Source: Ramlibacter agri
GTDB taxonomy: Bacteria; Pseudomonadota; Gammaproteobacteria; Burkholderiales; Burkholderiaceae_C
Reading direction: 5' to 3'
Assembly: GCF_012927085.1 (NCBI RefSeq)
Contig: NZ_JABBFX010000001.1
Span: 620,001-684,000 of the forward strand
DNA length: 64,000 nt
The translations under genes were made by a program, and so were the position numbers. Below, one piece after another: positions 42,435 to 49,872 of the stretch. The notes under the pieces were generated by a model that was not told the origin of the DNA, did not search any database, and worked only from the letters and a program-made list of their open reading frames with translations. Position 1 is the stretch's first letter; every line of letters starts with the position of its first letter.

Positions 42435-44579
42435 ATGAAGCGCCATTTCCAGCTGGCCGCGGGAGCATTGACTCTCTTGGCTCTGGCCGCCTGCGGCGGG
42501 AGGGACTACACCCTCGCGCCGGCGGCCACCGTGCAGCCCACCCGCACCATCATCATGGTGTGGGACGGACTGCGGCCCGATTCCGTGAACCCGACCGACA
42601 CGCCCAACCTGTACGCGCTGCGGCAGACGGGCGTCAACTTCACGGACAACCATTCCACCTACCCGACGTTCACGATGATGAACGGCTCGGCGTTCGCGAC
42701 GGGTTCCTTCCCGAAGACGAGCGGCTTCTACGGCAACACCTTCTGGACGCCGCCGCAGGGCAGCGGCAACACCATCCCGGCGGGCCAGGGCGCCAGCGGC
42801 GCGGCGCAGGGTTACGCGGACCCGGTGTTCACCGAGGACTACCAGGTCCTCAGCACCTTGAACGACTACTACGGCGGCCAGTTGCTGCTGGTGAAGACGC
42901 TGTTCGCCACCGCGCAGGCCGCGGGCCTGAGCACCGCCACCATCGGCAAGTCCGGCGCCGCCTACATCCAGGACCTGGGCCGCGGCGGCTACTTCCTGGA
43001 CGAGAACACCGTGATGCCGCGCAGCCTGGTGGGCGAACTGCAGGCCGCCGGCATTCCGCTGCCGGTGAACACCACCAAGACCTACTCCGGCGCCGATGCC
43101 GTGACGCTGTCCGCCAACAACGGCGACCCGACGGCGCGCGCGGGCTACATCACCTTCAACACCACGGCCTACGACCCGGCCGGGCAGCTGACGGTCAGCG
43201 CCCGCGACTCCGCCGACAAGACGCAGGGCGCGCCGGAGAACGCGGCGAACCGCAACATGCTGGCCGCCTTCCTGCAGTACATCCTGCCGGTGAAGAAGCC
43301 GATGCTGTCGCTGATCTGGTTCCGCACGCCCGACAACGTCGAACACGGCTACGGCCCGGGCAGCGCCAACGCCATCGCCGGCCTGCGCTCGCAGGACGAG
43401 CGCCTCGGCGAGCTGATCGTGGCGCTGCACGCCAACCACATGGACGACACCAACATCGTGGTGGTGTCCGACCACGGCCACTCCACCGTCTCGGGCCCGC
43501 TCGCGCTGTACCCGCTGCGCGCGATCACGGCGTCGGCTACGGCGCCGAACGGCCCGGCGGTCAACGGCGCCACCAGCGGCACGAGCGCCGCGGCCATCGG
43601 CGCGGTGGCGGCCAACGGCTTCTCGTTCTCGGGCGATGTGCGTTCCGCCGACCTGCTGACCTATCGCGGCTTCCAGGCCTACGACGGCGCCGGCTGCAGC
43701 ACTTCCGCGATGCTGGGCCTCAGCGCCGCCGGCGTGCCCACCGTGCCGGTCAAAGTGGATGCGAGCGGCGCCCTGTGCGGCGCGGCCAACACCAAGTACC
43801 AGGCAATCAGCGCCACGCTGCCCGCGCCGGTGGCCAGCTTCAAGGTGCCGGCCCCGGGCAAGGTGCCGGCCAACGGCATCGTCGTGGCCACCAATGGCGG
43901 CTCCGACTACTTCTACGTGCCAGGCCACGACGCCGCGACGGTGCGCAATCTCGTCAAGTTCCTGCAGCAGCGCCAGGAATACGGCGCGATCTTCGTCGAC
44001 AGCCGCTACGGCGCCCTCCCCGGCACGCTGACCCTGAACCAGGTGAACCTGGAGAACGCCACGCGCAAGGACAAGGGCCAACCCGACGTGGTGGTGAGTT
44101 TCAGCTGGGACAGCACGGTGAGCGTCCAGGGCATGCCCGGCATCGAGTTCGAGAGCATCGGCGGCCAGCGCGGCATGCACGGCAGCTTCGGCATCAACGA
44201 CGTGCACAACACGCTGATTGCCAACGGTCCGTCCTTCAAGGGCTCCGTCGCGATCGCCACGCCGACCGGCAACGTCGACGTCGCGCCCACCGTCGCCTGG
44301 CTGCTGGGCCTGTCCATGGACCAGGCCGACGGCCGCGTGATCGACGAAGCACTGGCCCAGCCCCGCAGCAGCGCCGCGCCCGCCGTGACCAGCAGCGTCG
44401 TGGCGCCTGCCAGCGCCGCCACCGGCCTGCGCTTCGAAGTGCCGAACGACCCGACCGGCGCCACGGCCGATGCCGCGCTCACGCAGGGCACTTACACCAT
44501 CAACCTGGCGGTCAAGGACCTGACGGTGGGCGGCCGGACCTACCGCTACTTCGATTACGCGAAGGCGGTGCGCCAGTGA
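42435..44579 (+). CDS. Alkaline phosphatase / nucleotide pyrophosphatase-type lipoprotein
   Basis: A 714-residue exported lipoprotein (lipobox LALAAC, C20) of the type I phosphodiesterase/nucleotide pyrophosphatase family. Metal ligands and nucleophile are recognisable: MVWDGLRPDS with D44, NHSTYPTFTMMN where T75 aligns with the nucleophilic Thr of T-F-P motifs, RTPDNVEHGYG and VVVSDHGHST. It would hydrolyse phosphodiesters or nucleotides at the cell surface, complementing PhoX. The stretch 370-480 is Ala/Gly/Thr-rich and looks like a long insert or surface loop. GGAGAAGG gives a good SD. The next gene starts inside its stop (GTGA). Confidence 0.87.
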   Translation: MKRHFQLAAGALTLLALAACGGRDYTLAPAATVQPTRTIIMVWDGLRPDSVNPTDTPNLYALRQTGVNFTDNHSTYPTFTMMNGSAFATGSFPKTSGFYGNTFWTPPQGSGNTIPAGQGASGAAQGYADPVFTEDYQVLSTLNDYYGGQLLLVKTLFATAQAAGLSTATIGKSGAAYIQDLGRGGYFLDENTVMPRSLVGELQAAGIPLPVNTTKTYSGADAVTLSANNGDPTARAGYITFNTTAYDPAGQLTVSARDSADKTQGAPENAANRNMLAAFLQYILPVKKPMLSLIWFRTPDNVEHGYGPGSANAIAGLRSQDERLGELIVALHANHMDDTNIVVVSDHGHSTVSGPLALYPLRAITASATAPNGPAVNGATSGTSAAAIGAVAANGFSFSGDVRSADLLTYRGFQAYDGAGCSTSAMLGLSAAGVPTVPVKVDASGALCGAANTKYQAISATLPAPVASFKVPAPGKVPANGIVVATNGGSDYFYVPGHDAATVRNLVKFLQQRQEYGAIFVDSRYGALPGTLTLNQVNLENATRKDKGQPDVVVSFSWDSTVSVQGMPGIEFESIGGQRGMHGSFGINDVHNTLIANGPSFKGSVAIATPTGNVDVAPTVAWLLGLSMDQADGRVIDEALAQPRSSAAPAVTSSVVAPASAATGLRFEVPNDPTGATADAALTQGTYTINLAVKDLTVGGRTYRYFDYAKAVRQ

Positions 44580-45226
44580 GGCTGGTTCGCGTTCCTGCGC
44601 TCGCGGCTGCGCTGCTGGCGACGGCTGCGGCGGCGGCTCCGGAGCGCGCGCTGCGCTTCGACGAAGCCTTCGCGGAAGCGCCGGTGTCGCTGCACTACCA
44701 GGCCGAGTACCAGGCGCGCGGCGCGTCCCACCAGCTCGAGGCCTGGGTGGACCGCGGCCTGCGCCTGAAGCGGGTGACCGACGGCCAGGTGGAAAGCTAC
44801 GCGGTGCGCGCTTCGGCCCACGAGCCGGAATACCGCATGACGGTGCTGGACCTGCGGCGCCGCATCTCGACCCGCATCGACCGCAGCAACCTGTTTCGCA
44901 TCGGCAGCTTCACCGACTGGTTCGAGCTGGCGCATGCGTTGCGCCATCCGCGCGGCGACTACCAGCTCGCCCGCGTCTCCGCACCGGCCGGCGCCGGCAA
45001 GCCGCTGGCCGCCTGCGACTGGTACCAGCTCACGCAGGAGGGCCGCGCGAGCAAGGTCTGCTGGAGCCAGGCCGCCGCGCTGCCGCTATCGATCGTGTCG
45101 GACGAGGGGCAGGAGGTCTGGCGCGTGACGCAGCTGCAGCGCGGCCCGGTGCGGGCCAGCGTGTTCGAGGTGCACGACCGGGACTTCGTGCGCAACGACG
45201 CCAACGGCGACATCGAGAAAGACTAG
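44576..45226 (+). CDS. Secreted protein of unknown function coupled to the phosphatase
   Basis: A 216-residue protein with an N-terminal signal peptide (VRLVRVPALAAALLATAAAA, cleavage near AAA-P) and no other hydrophobic segment. I do not recognise a family. It is rich in aromatic and charged residues and contains two cysteines in about 45-residue spacing (AACDWYQL and SKVCWSQ), which could form a disulfide in the periplasm. The GTG start overlaps the TGA of the phosphatase gene, so the two are translated together and the protein is probably a partner, chaperone or part of the same phosphate-starvation response. Its stop overlaps that of lrp inside CTAG. Confidence 0.75.
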   Translation: MRLVRVPALAAALLATAAAAAPERALRFDEAFAEAPVSLHYQAEYQARGASHQLEAWVDRGLRLKRVTDGQVESYAVRASAHEPEYRMTVLDLRRRISTRIDRSNLFRIGSFTDWFELAHALRHPRGDYQLARVSAPAGAGKPLAACDWYQLTQEGRASKVCWSQAAALPLSIVSDEGQEVWRVTQLQRGPVRASVFEVHDRDFVRNDANGDIEKD

Positions 45227-45699
45227 GGCTTCAGCTGTTTGAGAGGCCAGCTGCTGCTGGCCTTCACTTCCCCCAGCGAGAAGCTGGTGTGGATGTCCTT
45301 CACGTTCGGCAGGTTGATCAGCACCTCGCGGGCGAACTGCGAGAAGCTGTTCAGGTCGCTCGACACCACCTGCATCTCGAAGGTGCCGGCGCCGCTGATG
45401 TAGTGGCAGGACACGATCTCCGGGATCTTCTTGATCGCCTCTTCCATCGCCCGCGTGCTCTCGCCGGTGTTGCGGTCGGCATCCAGCCGCACGAAGGCCA
45501 GCACGCCCAGGCCGATGCGGTGCCGGTCGATCTCGGCGTGGTAGCCCTTGATGTAGCCCGCCTCCTCCAGCGCCCGCACGCGCCGCCAGCAGGGCGCGGC
45601 CGACAGGCCCACGCGCTGCGCCAGTTCGGCGTTGGTGAGGCGCGCGTCGGCTTGCAGCTCGTTCAGTATTTGGACGTCAAAGCGGTCGAGCTTTTCCAT
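45223..45699 (-). CDS. Lrp/AsnC family transcriptional regulator
   Basis: A 158-residue regulator. The N-terminal helix-turn-helix covers LDRFDVQILNELQADARLTN and LAQRVGLSAAPCWRRVRALE; the C-terminal RAM/ligand domain follows (about 65-150), where small amino or keto acids bind. Such proteins form octamers and respond to amino acids. It is divergent from the indolepyruvate oxidoreductase gene, the usual arrangement for a local regulator of amino-acid (aromatic or branched) breakdown. A perfect inverted repeat lies 13 bases upstream of its start. Confidence 0.94.
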   Translation of the reverse strand: MEKLDRFDVQILNELQADARLTNAELAQRVGLSAAPCWRRVRALEEAGYIKGYHAEIDRHRIGLGVLAFVRLDADRNTGESTRAMEEAIKKIPEIVSCHYISGAGTFEMQVVSSDLNSFSQFAREVLINLPNVKDIHTSFSLGEVKASSSWPLKQLKP

Positions 45700-45711
45700 T
45701 TTTGGCCAGAT

Positions 45712-45730
45712 TGAGAAAGATCCTTTCTCA
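45712..45730. promoter_or_regulatory. Operator-like palindrome in the lrp divergon
   Basis: TGAGAAAG-ATC-CTTTCTCA, a perfect 8-bp inverted repeat with a 3-base centre. Outer bases also match imperfectly (TGGCC on one side, GGCCA on the other). It would sit at the transcription start of lrp and about 65-80 bases upstream of the oxidoreductase start, as expected for autorepression and divergent activation. Confidence 0.65.
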
Positions 45731-45758
45731 TCCTAGGCCATTTCGGGCACAAAAAGCA

Positions 45759-45787
45759 AAGACATATCGGCGAGTCGTCCCTACACT
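45759..45787 (+). promoter_or_regulatory. Candidate promoter of the indolepyruvate oxidoreductase
   Basis: AAGACA (45759-45764) and TACACT (45782-45787) with 17-bp spacing. Initiation would fall about 2 bases before the ATG at 45796, and no SD is present, which implies a leaderless or nearly leaderless mRNA. Confidence 0.45.
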
Positions 45788-45795
45788 CGCTCCTC

Positions 45796-48700
45796 ATGAA
45801 CGCACCCCTGCCCGAACATATCCGCAAGGCGCTCGAAACCGTCACGCTCGATGACAAGTACTCGCTGGACTACGGCCGCGCCTTCATGAGCGGCGTGCAG
45901 GCCCTCGTGAAGCTGCCCATGCTGCAGCGCCAGCGCGACGCGCTGCAGGGCCGGAACACCGCCGGTTTCATCAGCGGCTACCGCGGCTCCCCGCTGGGCG
46001 GCTACGACCAGGCGCTGTGGAAGGCGCGCAAGTACCTGCAGGCGCAGAACATCGTGTTCCAGCCGGGCGTCAACGAGGAACTGGCCGCCACCGCCATCTG
46101 GGGCACGCAGCAACTGGGCTTCGCGCCGGCGGGCAGCAACAAGTTCGACGGCGTCTTCGGCATCTGGTACGGCAAGGGCCCGGGCGTCGACCGCTGTTCC
46201 GACGTCTTCAAGCACGCCAACATGGCGGGCACCACGCCCTGGGGCGGCGTGATCGCGGTGGCCGGCGACGACCACGTGGCCAAGAGTTCCACCGCCGCCC
46301 ACCAGAGCGACCACATCTTCAAGGCCTGCGGCCTGCCGGTGTTCTTCCCTACCAACGTGCAGGAGATCCTGGACCTGGGCCTGCACGCCCTCGCCATGAG
46401 CCGCTACTCCGGCGTGTGGGCGGGCATGAAGACGATCCAGGAGATCGTCGAATCCAGCGCCACCGCCACGATCGACCCGGACCGCGTGCAGATCGTCGTC
46501 CCGACGGACTTCCCCATGCCGCCCGGCGGCGTGCATATCCGCTGGCCGGACCATGCGCTGGAACAGGAGGCGCGCCTGTTCGACTTCAAGTGGTACGCCG
46601 CGCTGGCCTACATCCGCGCCAACCGCCTGAACCACAACGTCATCGAAGGCCCCAACGACCGCTTCGGCCTCATCGCCAGCGGCAAGGCCTATAACGACAC
46701 GCGCCAGGCCTTGCTGGACCTGGGCCTGGACGACGCCACGTGCCGCCAGCTGGGCATCCGCCTGCACAAGGTCGCCGTGGTCTGGCCGCTGGAAGCGCAG
46801 GGCACGCGCGAGTTCGCGCAGGGCCTGCGCGAGATCCTGGTGGTGGAGGAAAAGCGCCAGGTCATCGAATACCAGCTGAAGGAAGAACTCTATAACTGGC
46901 GCCCGGACGTGCGGCCCAACATCCTGGGCAAGTTCGACCAGGTGGAAGGCGACTACTCCGGCGGCGAATGGAGCATGCCCAACCCCTCGGCCAACACGCT
47001 GCTGCGCGCCAATGCGGACCTGTCGCCGGCGCTCATCGCCCGCGCCATCGCGCACCGCCTGAAGAAGCTGGGCATCCTCGAAGGCGACATCGGCGCCCGC
47101 GTCGAGTCGCAACTCGCCATCCTGCAGGCCAAGGAACAGGCGATGGCGGCGGTGGAAGTCAAGGGCGACCGCACGCCCTGGTTCTGCTCCGGCTGCCCGC
47201 ACAACACGTCCACCGTGGTGCCGGAAGGCTCGCGCGCCATGGCCGGCATCGGCTGCCACTTCATGGCGACCTGGATGGACCGCGCCACCGTGGGCTTCAC
47301 GCAGATGGGCGGCGAGGGCGTGCCCTGGGTCGGCCAGCAGCCTTTCAGCAACGAGAAGCACGTGTTCGCCAACCTGGGCGACGGCACCTACTTCCACAGC
47401 GGCCTGCTGGCGATCCGCCAGTCCATCGCGGCCGGCGTCAACATCACCTACAAGGTCCTGTACAACGACGCGGTGGCCATGACCGGCGGCCAGCCGGTCG
47501 GCGAGCGGCCCGAAGGCCACAGCCCGCTGCAGATCGCGCACAGCCTGGTGGCCGAAGGCGTCAGCAAGCTGGTGGTGGTGACCGACCAGCCCGCCAAGTA
47601 CGACGGCGCGGCGCTGCCGCCGGACGTCACGGTGCACCACCGCGACGAGCTCGATCGCATCCAGCGCGAACTGCGCGAGATCGCCGGCACCACCGCCATC
47701 CTCTACGACCAGACCTGCGCCACCGAGAAGCGCCGCCGGCGCAAGCGCGGCACCATGGAAGACCCGGCCGTCCGCGTGATGATCAACGACCTGGTCTGCG
47801 AAGGCTGCGGCGATTGCAGCGTGCAGAGCAACTGCCTGTCGGTGGAGCCGCTGGAAACCGAGTTCGGCCGCAAGCGCACCATCAACCAGAGCACCTGCAA
47901 CAAGGACACCAGCTGCCTCAAGGGCTTCTGCCCCAGCTTCGTCACGGTGGAAGGTGGCGCGCTGAAGAAGAAGGCGAAGCAGGAAGCGGCCTCGCCCTAT
48001 GCGCTGGGCGAACTGCCGGAGCCGCGGCTGCCGGCCACCTCCGAGGCCTATGGCATCGTGGTCGCGGGTGTCGGCGGCACCGGCGTCATCACCATCGGCC
48101 AGCTGCTGGGGATGGCGGCGCACATCGAAGGCAAGGGCATCGTCACCCAGGATGCCGCCGGCCTGGCGCAAAAGGGCGGCGCCACGTGGAGCCACGTGCT
48201 GGTGGCCGATTCGCCGGAAGCGATCCGCACCACCCGCGTCAGCATGGCCGGCGCCGACCTCATCATCGGCTGCGATCCCATCGTCACCGGCGGCAAGGAA
48301 ACGGTGCTGCGCATGCGGGCCGGCCGGACCCGGGTCGCCCTGAACGGCCACAGCGCGCCGACCGCCGCCTTCGTGAAGAACGCCAACTGGGCGAACCCGG
48401 CGGATGCCTGCGCGGCCGAAATCGGCAAGTCGGTCGGCGCCGAGCACCTGGCTGCCTTCAATGCCGACGCGGCCTCCACCAAGCTGATGGGCGACAGCAT
48501 CTACACCAACCCGATGATGCTGGGCTTCGCCTGGCAGAAGGGCTGGGTGCCGCTGGGCCGCGACGCGCTGATGCGCGCGATCGAGCTCAATGGCGTGGCC
48601 GTCGACGCCAACAAGGCCGCCTTCGAATGGGGTCGCCATGCCGCCCACGACTGGAAGAAGGTCGAGTCGCTGCTGCAGCCGGCCCAGGTCGTCGAATTCA

Positions 48701-49353
48701 AGAAGCGCGAGACGCTGGAAAGCCTGGTCGCCCGCCGGGTCGAGTTCCTGACGGACTACCAGGACGCTGCCTATGCCCAGAGCTACCGCGAACTGGTGGA
48801 GCGGGTGCGGGTGGCCGAGGCGGCGCTGGGCAAGACGGCGCTGGCCGAGGCGGTGGCCCGCGGCCTGTTCAAGCTGATGGCATACAAGGACGAATACGAG
48901 GTTGCCCGCCTGCACACCCAGACCGGCTTCCGCGAAAAGGTGGCGGCGCAGTTCGAGGGCGATTTCAGGATCCACTACCACCTGGCCCCGCCGCTGTTGG
49001 CCAAGACCAACGATCGCGGCGAGCTGGTCAAGCGCAAGTTCGGCCCGGCCACCGTCCACCTGTTCCGGCTGCTGGCGAAGTTCAAGGGCCTGCGCGGCAC
49101 CGCGCTGGACATCTTCGGCCGCACCGAGGAGCGCCGTGGCGAGCGGGCCCTGATCGCCCAATACCGGGCGACGGTGGAAGAACTGCTGCAGCGCCTGGAC
49201 GCCGGCAACCACGCCCAGGCGCTGGCCATCGCCCGCCTGCCGGAGCAGGTCAAGGGCTATGGCCACGTCAAGGCCCGCAACCTGGCGGCCGTGCAGCCGC
49301 AGTGGGACGCCCTGATGCAGCAGTGGCGCGAGCCCGTGCGCCAGGCCGCCTGA
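45796..49353 (+). CDS. Indolepyruvate ferredoxin oxidoreductase family protein, single-chain
   Basis: A 1185-residue fusion of the alpha, beta and gamma parts of 2-oxoacid:ferredoxin oxidoreductases. The order is an N-terminal pyrimidine-binding domain (GYRGSPLGGYDQ near 60), a TPP-binding domain with WFCSGCPHNTS and FANLGDGTYFHSG (about 460-550), a Cys-rich Fe-S region (DLVCEGCGDCSVQSNC near 660, and STCNKDTSCLKGFC), then the gamma domain with VAGVGGTGVITIGQLL near 755. It decarboxylates aryl- or branched-chain pyruvates to acyl-CoA with ferredoxin as acceptor. The fused form is common in aerobic proteobacteria. The Lrp neighbour suggests amino-acid control. Confidence 0.94.
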   Translation: MNAPLPEHIRKALETVTLDDKYSLDYGRAFMSGVQALVKLPMLQRQRDALQGRNTAGFISGYRGSPLGGYDQALWKARKYLQAQNIVFQPGVNEELAATAIWGTQQLGFAPAGSNKFDGVFGIWYGKGPGVDRCSDVFKHANMAGTTPWGGVIAVAGDDHVAKSSTAAHQSDHIFKACGLPVFFPTNVQEILDLGLHALAMSRYSGVWAGMKTIQEIVESSATATIDPDRVQIVVPTDFPMPPGGVHIRWPDHALEQEARLFDFKWYAALAYIRANRLNHNVIEGPNDRFGLIASGKAYNDTRQALLDLGLDDATCRQLGIRLHKVAVVWPLEAQGTREFAQGLREILVVEEKRQVIEYQLKEELYNWRPDVRPNILGKFDQVEGDYSGGEWSMPNPSANTLLRANADLSPALIARAIAHRLKKLGILEGDIGARVESQLAILQAKEQAMAAVEVKGDRTPWFCSGCPHNTSTVVPEGSRAMAGIGCHFMATWMDRATVGFTQMGGEGVPWVGQQPFSNEKHVFANLGDGTYFHSGLLAIRQSIAAGVNITYKVLYNDAVAMTGGQPVGERPEGHSPLQIAHSLVAEGVSKLVVVTDQPAKYDGAALPPDVTVHHRDELDRIQRELREIAGTTAILYDQTCATEKRRRRKRGTMEDPAVRVMINDLVCEGCGDCSVQSNCLSVEPLETEFGRKRTINQSTCNKDTSCLKGFCPSFVTVEGGALKKKAKQEAASPYALGELPEPRLPATSEAYGIVVAGVGGTGVITIGQLLGMAAHIEGKGIVTQDAAGLAQKGGATWSHVLVADSPEAIRTTRVSMAGADLIIGCDPIVTGGKETVLRMRAGRTRVALNGHSAPTAAFVKNANWANPADACAAEIGKSVGAEHLAAFNADAASTKLMGDSIYTNPMMLGFAWQKGWVPLGRDALMRAIELNGVAVDANKAAFEWGRHAAHDWKKVESLLQPAQVVEFKKRETLESLVARRVEFLTDYQDAAYAQSYRELVERVRVAEAALGKTALAEAVARGLFKLMAYKDEYEVARLHTQTGFREKVAAQFEGDFRIHYHLAPPLLAKTNDRGELVKRKFGPATVHLFRLLAKFKGLRGTALDIFGRTEERRGERALIAQYRATVEELLQRLDAGNHAQALAIARLPEQVKGYGHVKARNLAAVQPQWDALMQQWREPVRQAA

Positions 49354-49375
49354 CTCGGCGCGGGGACAGCCCGCA

Positions 49376-49426
49376 TACAATCCGGCTTCTCACCGTGGCG
49401 CAGCCCCCAGCGCGGCTGCGCCACGG
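49376..49426 (+). promoter_or_regulatory. yajC-secDF promoter -10 and 5'-leader hairpin
   Basis: TACAAT at 49376-49381 is a good -10 element. A perfect 13-bp stem follows, CCGTGGCGCAGCC (49393-49405) with GGCTGCGCCACGG (49414-49426) and an 8-base loop, so it would form at the very 5' end of the transcript. There is no T-run. No standard -35 is apparent. Confidence 0.5.
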
Positions 49427-49468
49427 GCGCACTTTCCCCGTTGACGGCCGACCGGCCCTGGAGACACC

Positions 49469-49801
49469 GTGTTCATTTCTTCCGCCTTCGCCCAAACGGC
49501 GCCGGCCGCCGCCGCAGGCAGCGACATGTTCGGCTCTTTCGGCCAGCTGCTGCCGCTGGTGCTGATGTTCGTGGTCCTGTATTTCGTCATGATCCGGCCC
49601 CAGATGAAGCGCCAGAAGGAGCACCGCTCCATGATCGACGCCCTGGCCAAGGGCGACGAGGTGGCCACCTCCGGCGGCCTGATCGGCAAGGTCACCAAGC
49701 TGGAAGACCAGTTCCTGAAGGTGGAGCTGGCGCCTGGCGTGGAAGTCCAGGTGCAGCGTTCCGCCGTGACCCAGGTGCTGCCGAAGGGCTCGCTCAAGTA
49801 G
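49469..49801 (+). CDS. yajC: Preprotein translocase subunit YajC
   Basis: A 110-residue inner-membrane subunit with one helix (about 25-43, LLPLVLMFVVLYFVMIRPQM), followed by the conserved KRQKEHRSMIDALAKGDEV and TSGGLIGKVTKLED soluble part. YajC associates with SecDF-SecYEG and YidC. Starts at GTG 49469 with GGAGAC upstream. First gene of the yajC-secD-secF set. Confidence 0.96.
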   Translation: MFISSAFAQTAPAAAAGSDMFGSFGQLLPLVLMFVVLYFVMIRPQMKRQKEHRSMIDALAKGDEVATSGGLIGKVTKLEDQFLKVELAPGVEVQVQRSAVTQVLPKGSLK

Positions 49802-49815
49802 GTTCGGGGTTCGGC

Positions 49816-49870
49816 GTTGGGCGTTCAGCGAGCCTGAATTCCGCTCAACGCGCTACGCTCAACGCTCAAC
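49816..49870. repeat. Short inverted repeat between yajC and secD
   Basis: GTTGGGCGTTCAGCG (49816-49830) and CGCTCAACGCTCAAC (49856-49870) pair with 13 of 15 positions. The right arm is a tandem of CGCTCAA units and ends 2 bases before the secD ATG, in the place normally held by an SD sequence. Confidence 0.6.
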
Positions 49871-49872
49871 AC

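Noticed and set aside
45781..49380. A 1199-codon minus-strand open frame opposite the indolepyruvate oxidoreductase
   Set aside because: The sense strand encodes all catalytic motifs of the enzyme; the antisense translation shows none.
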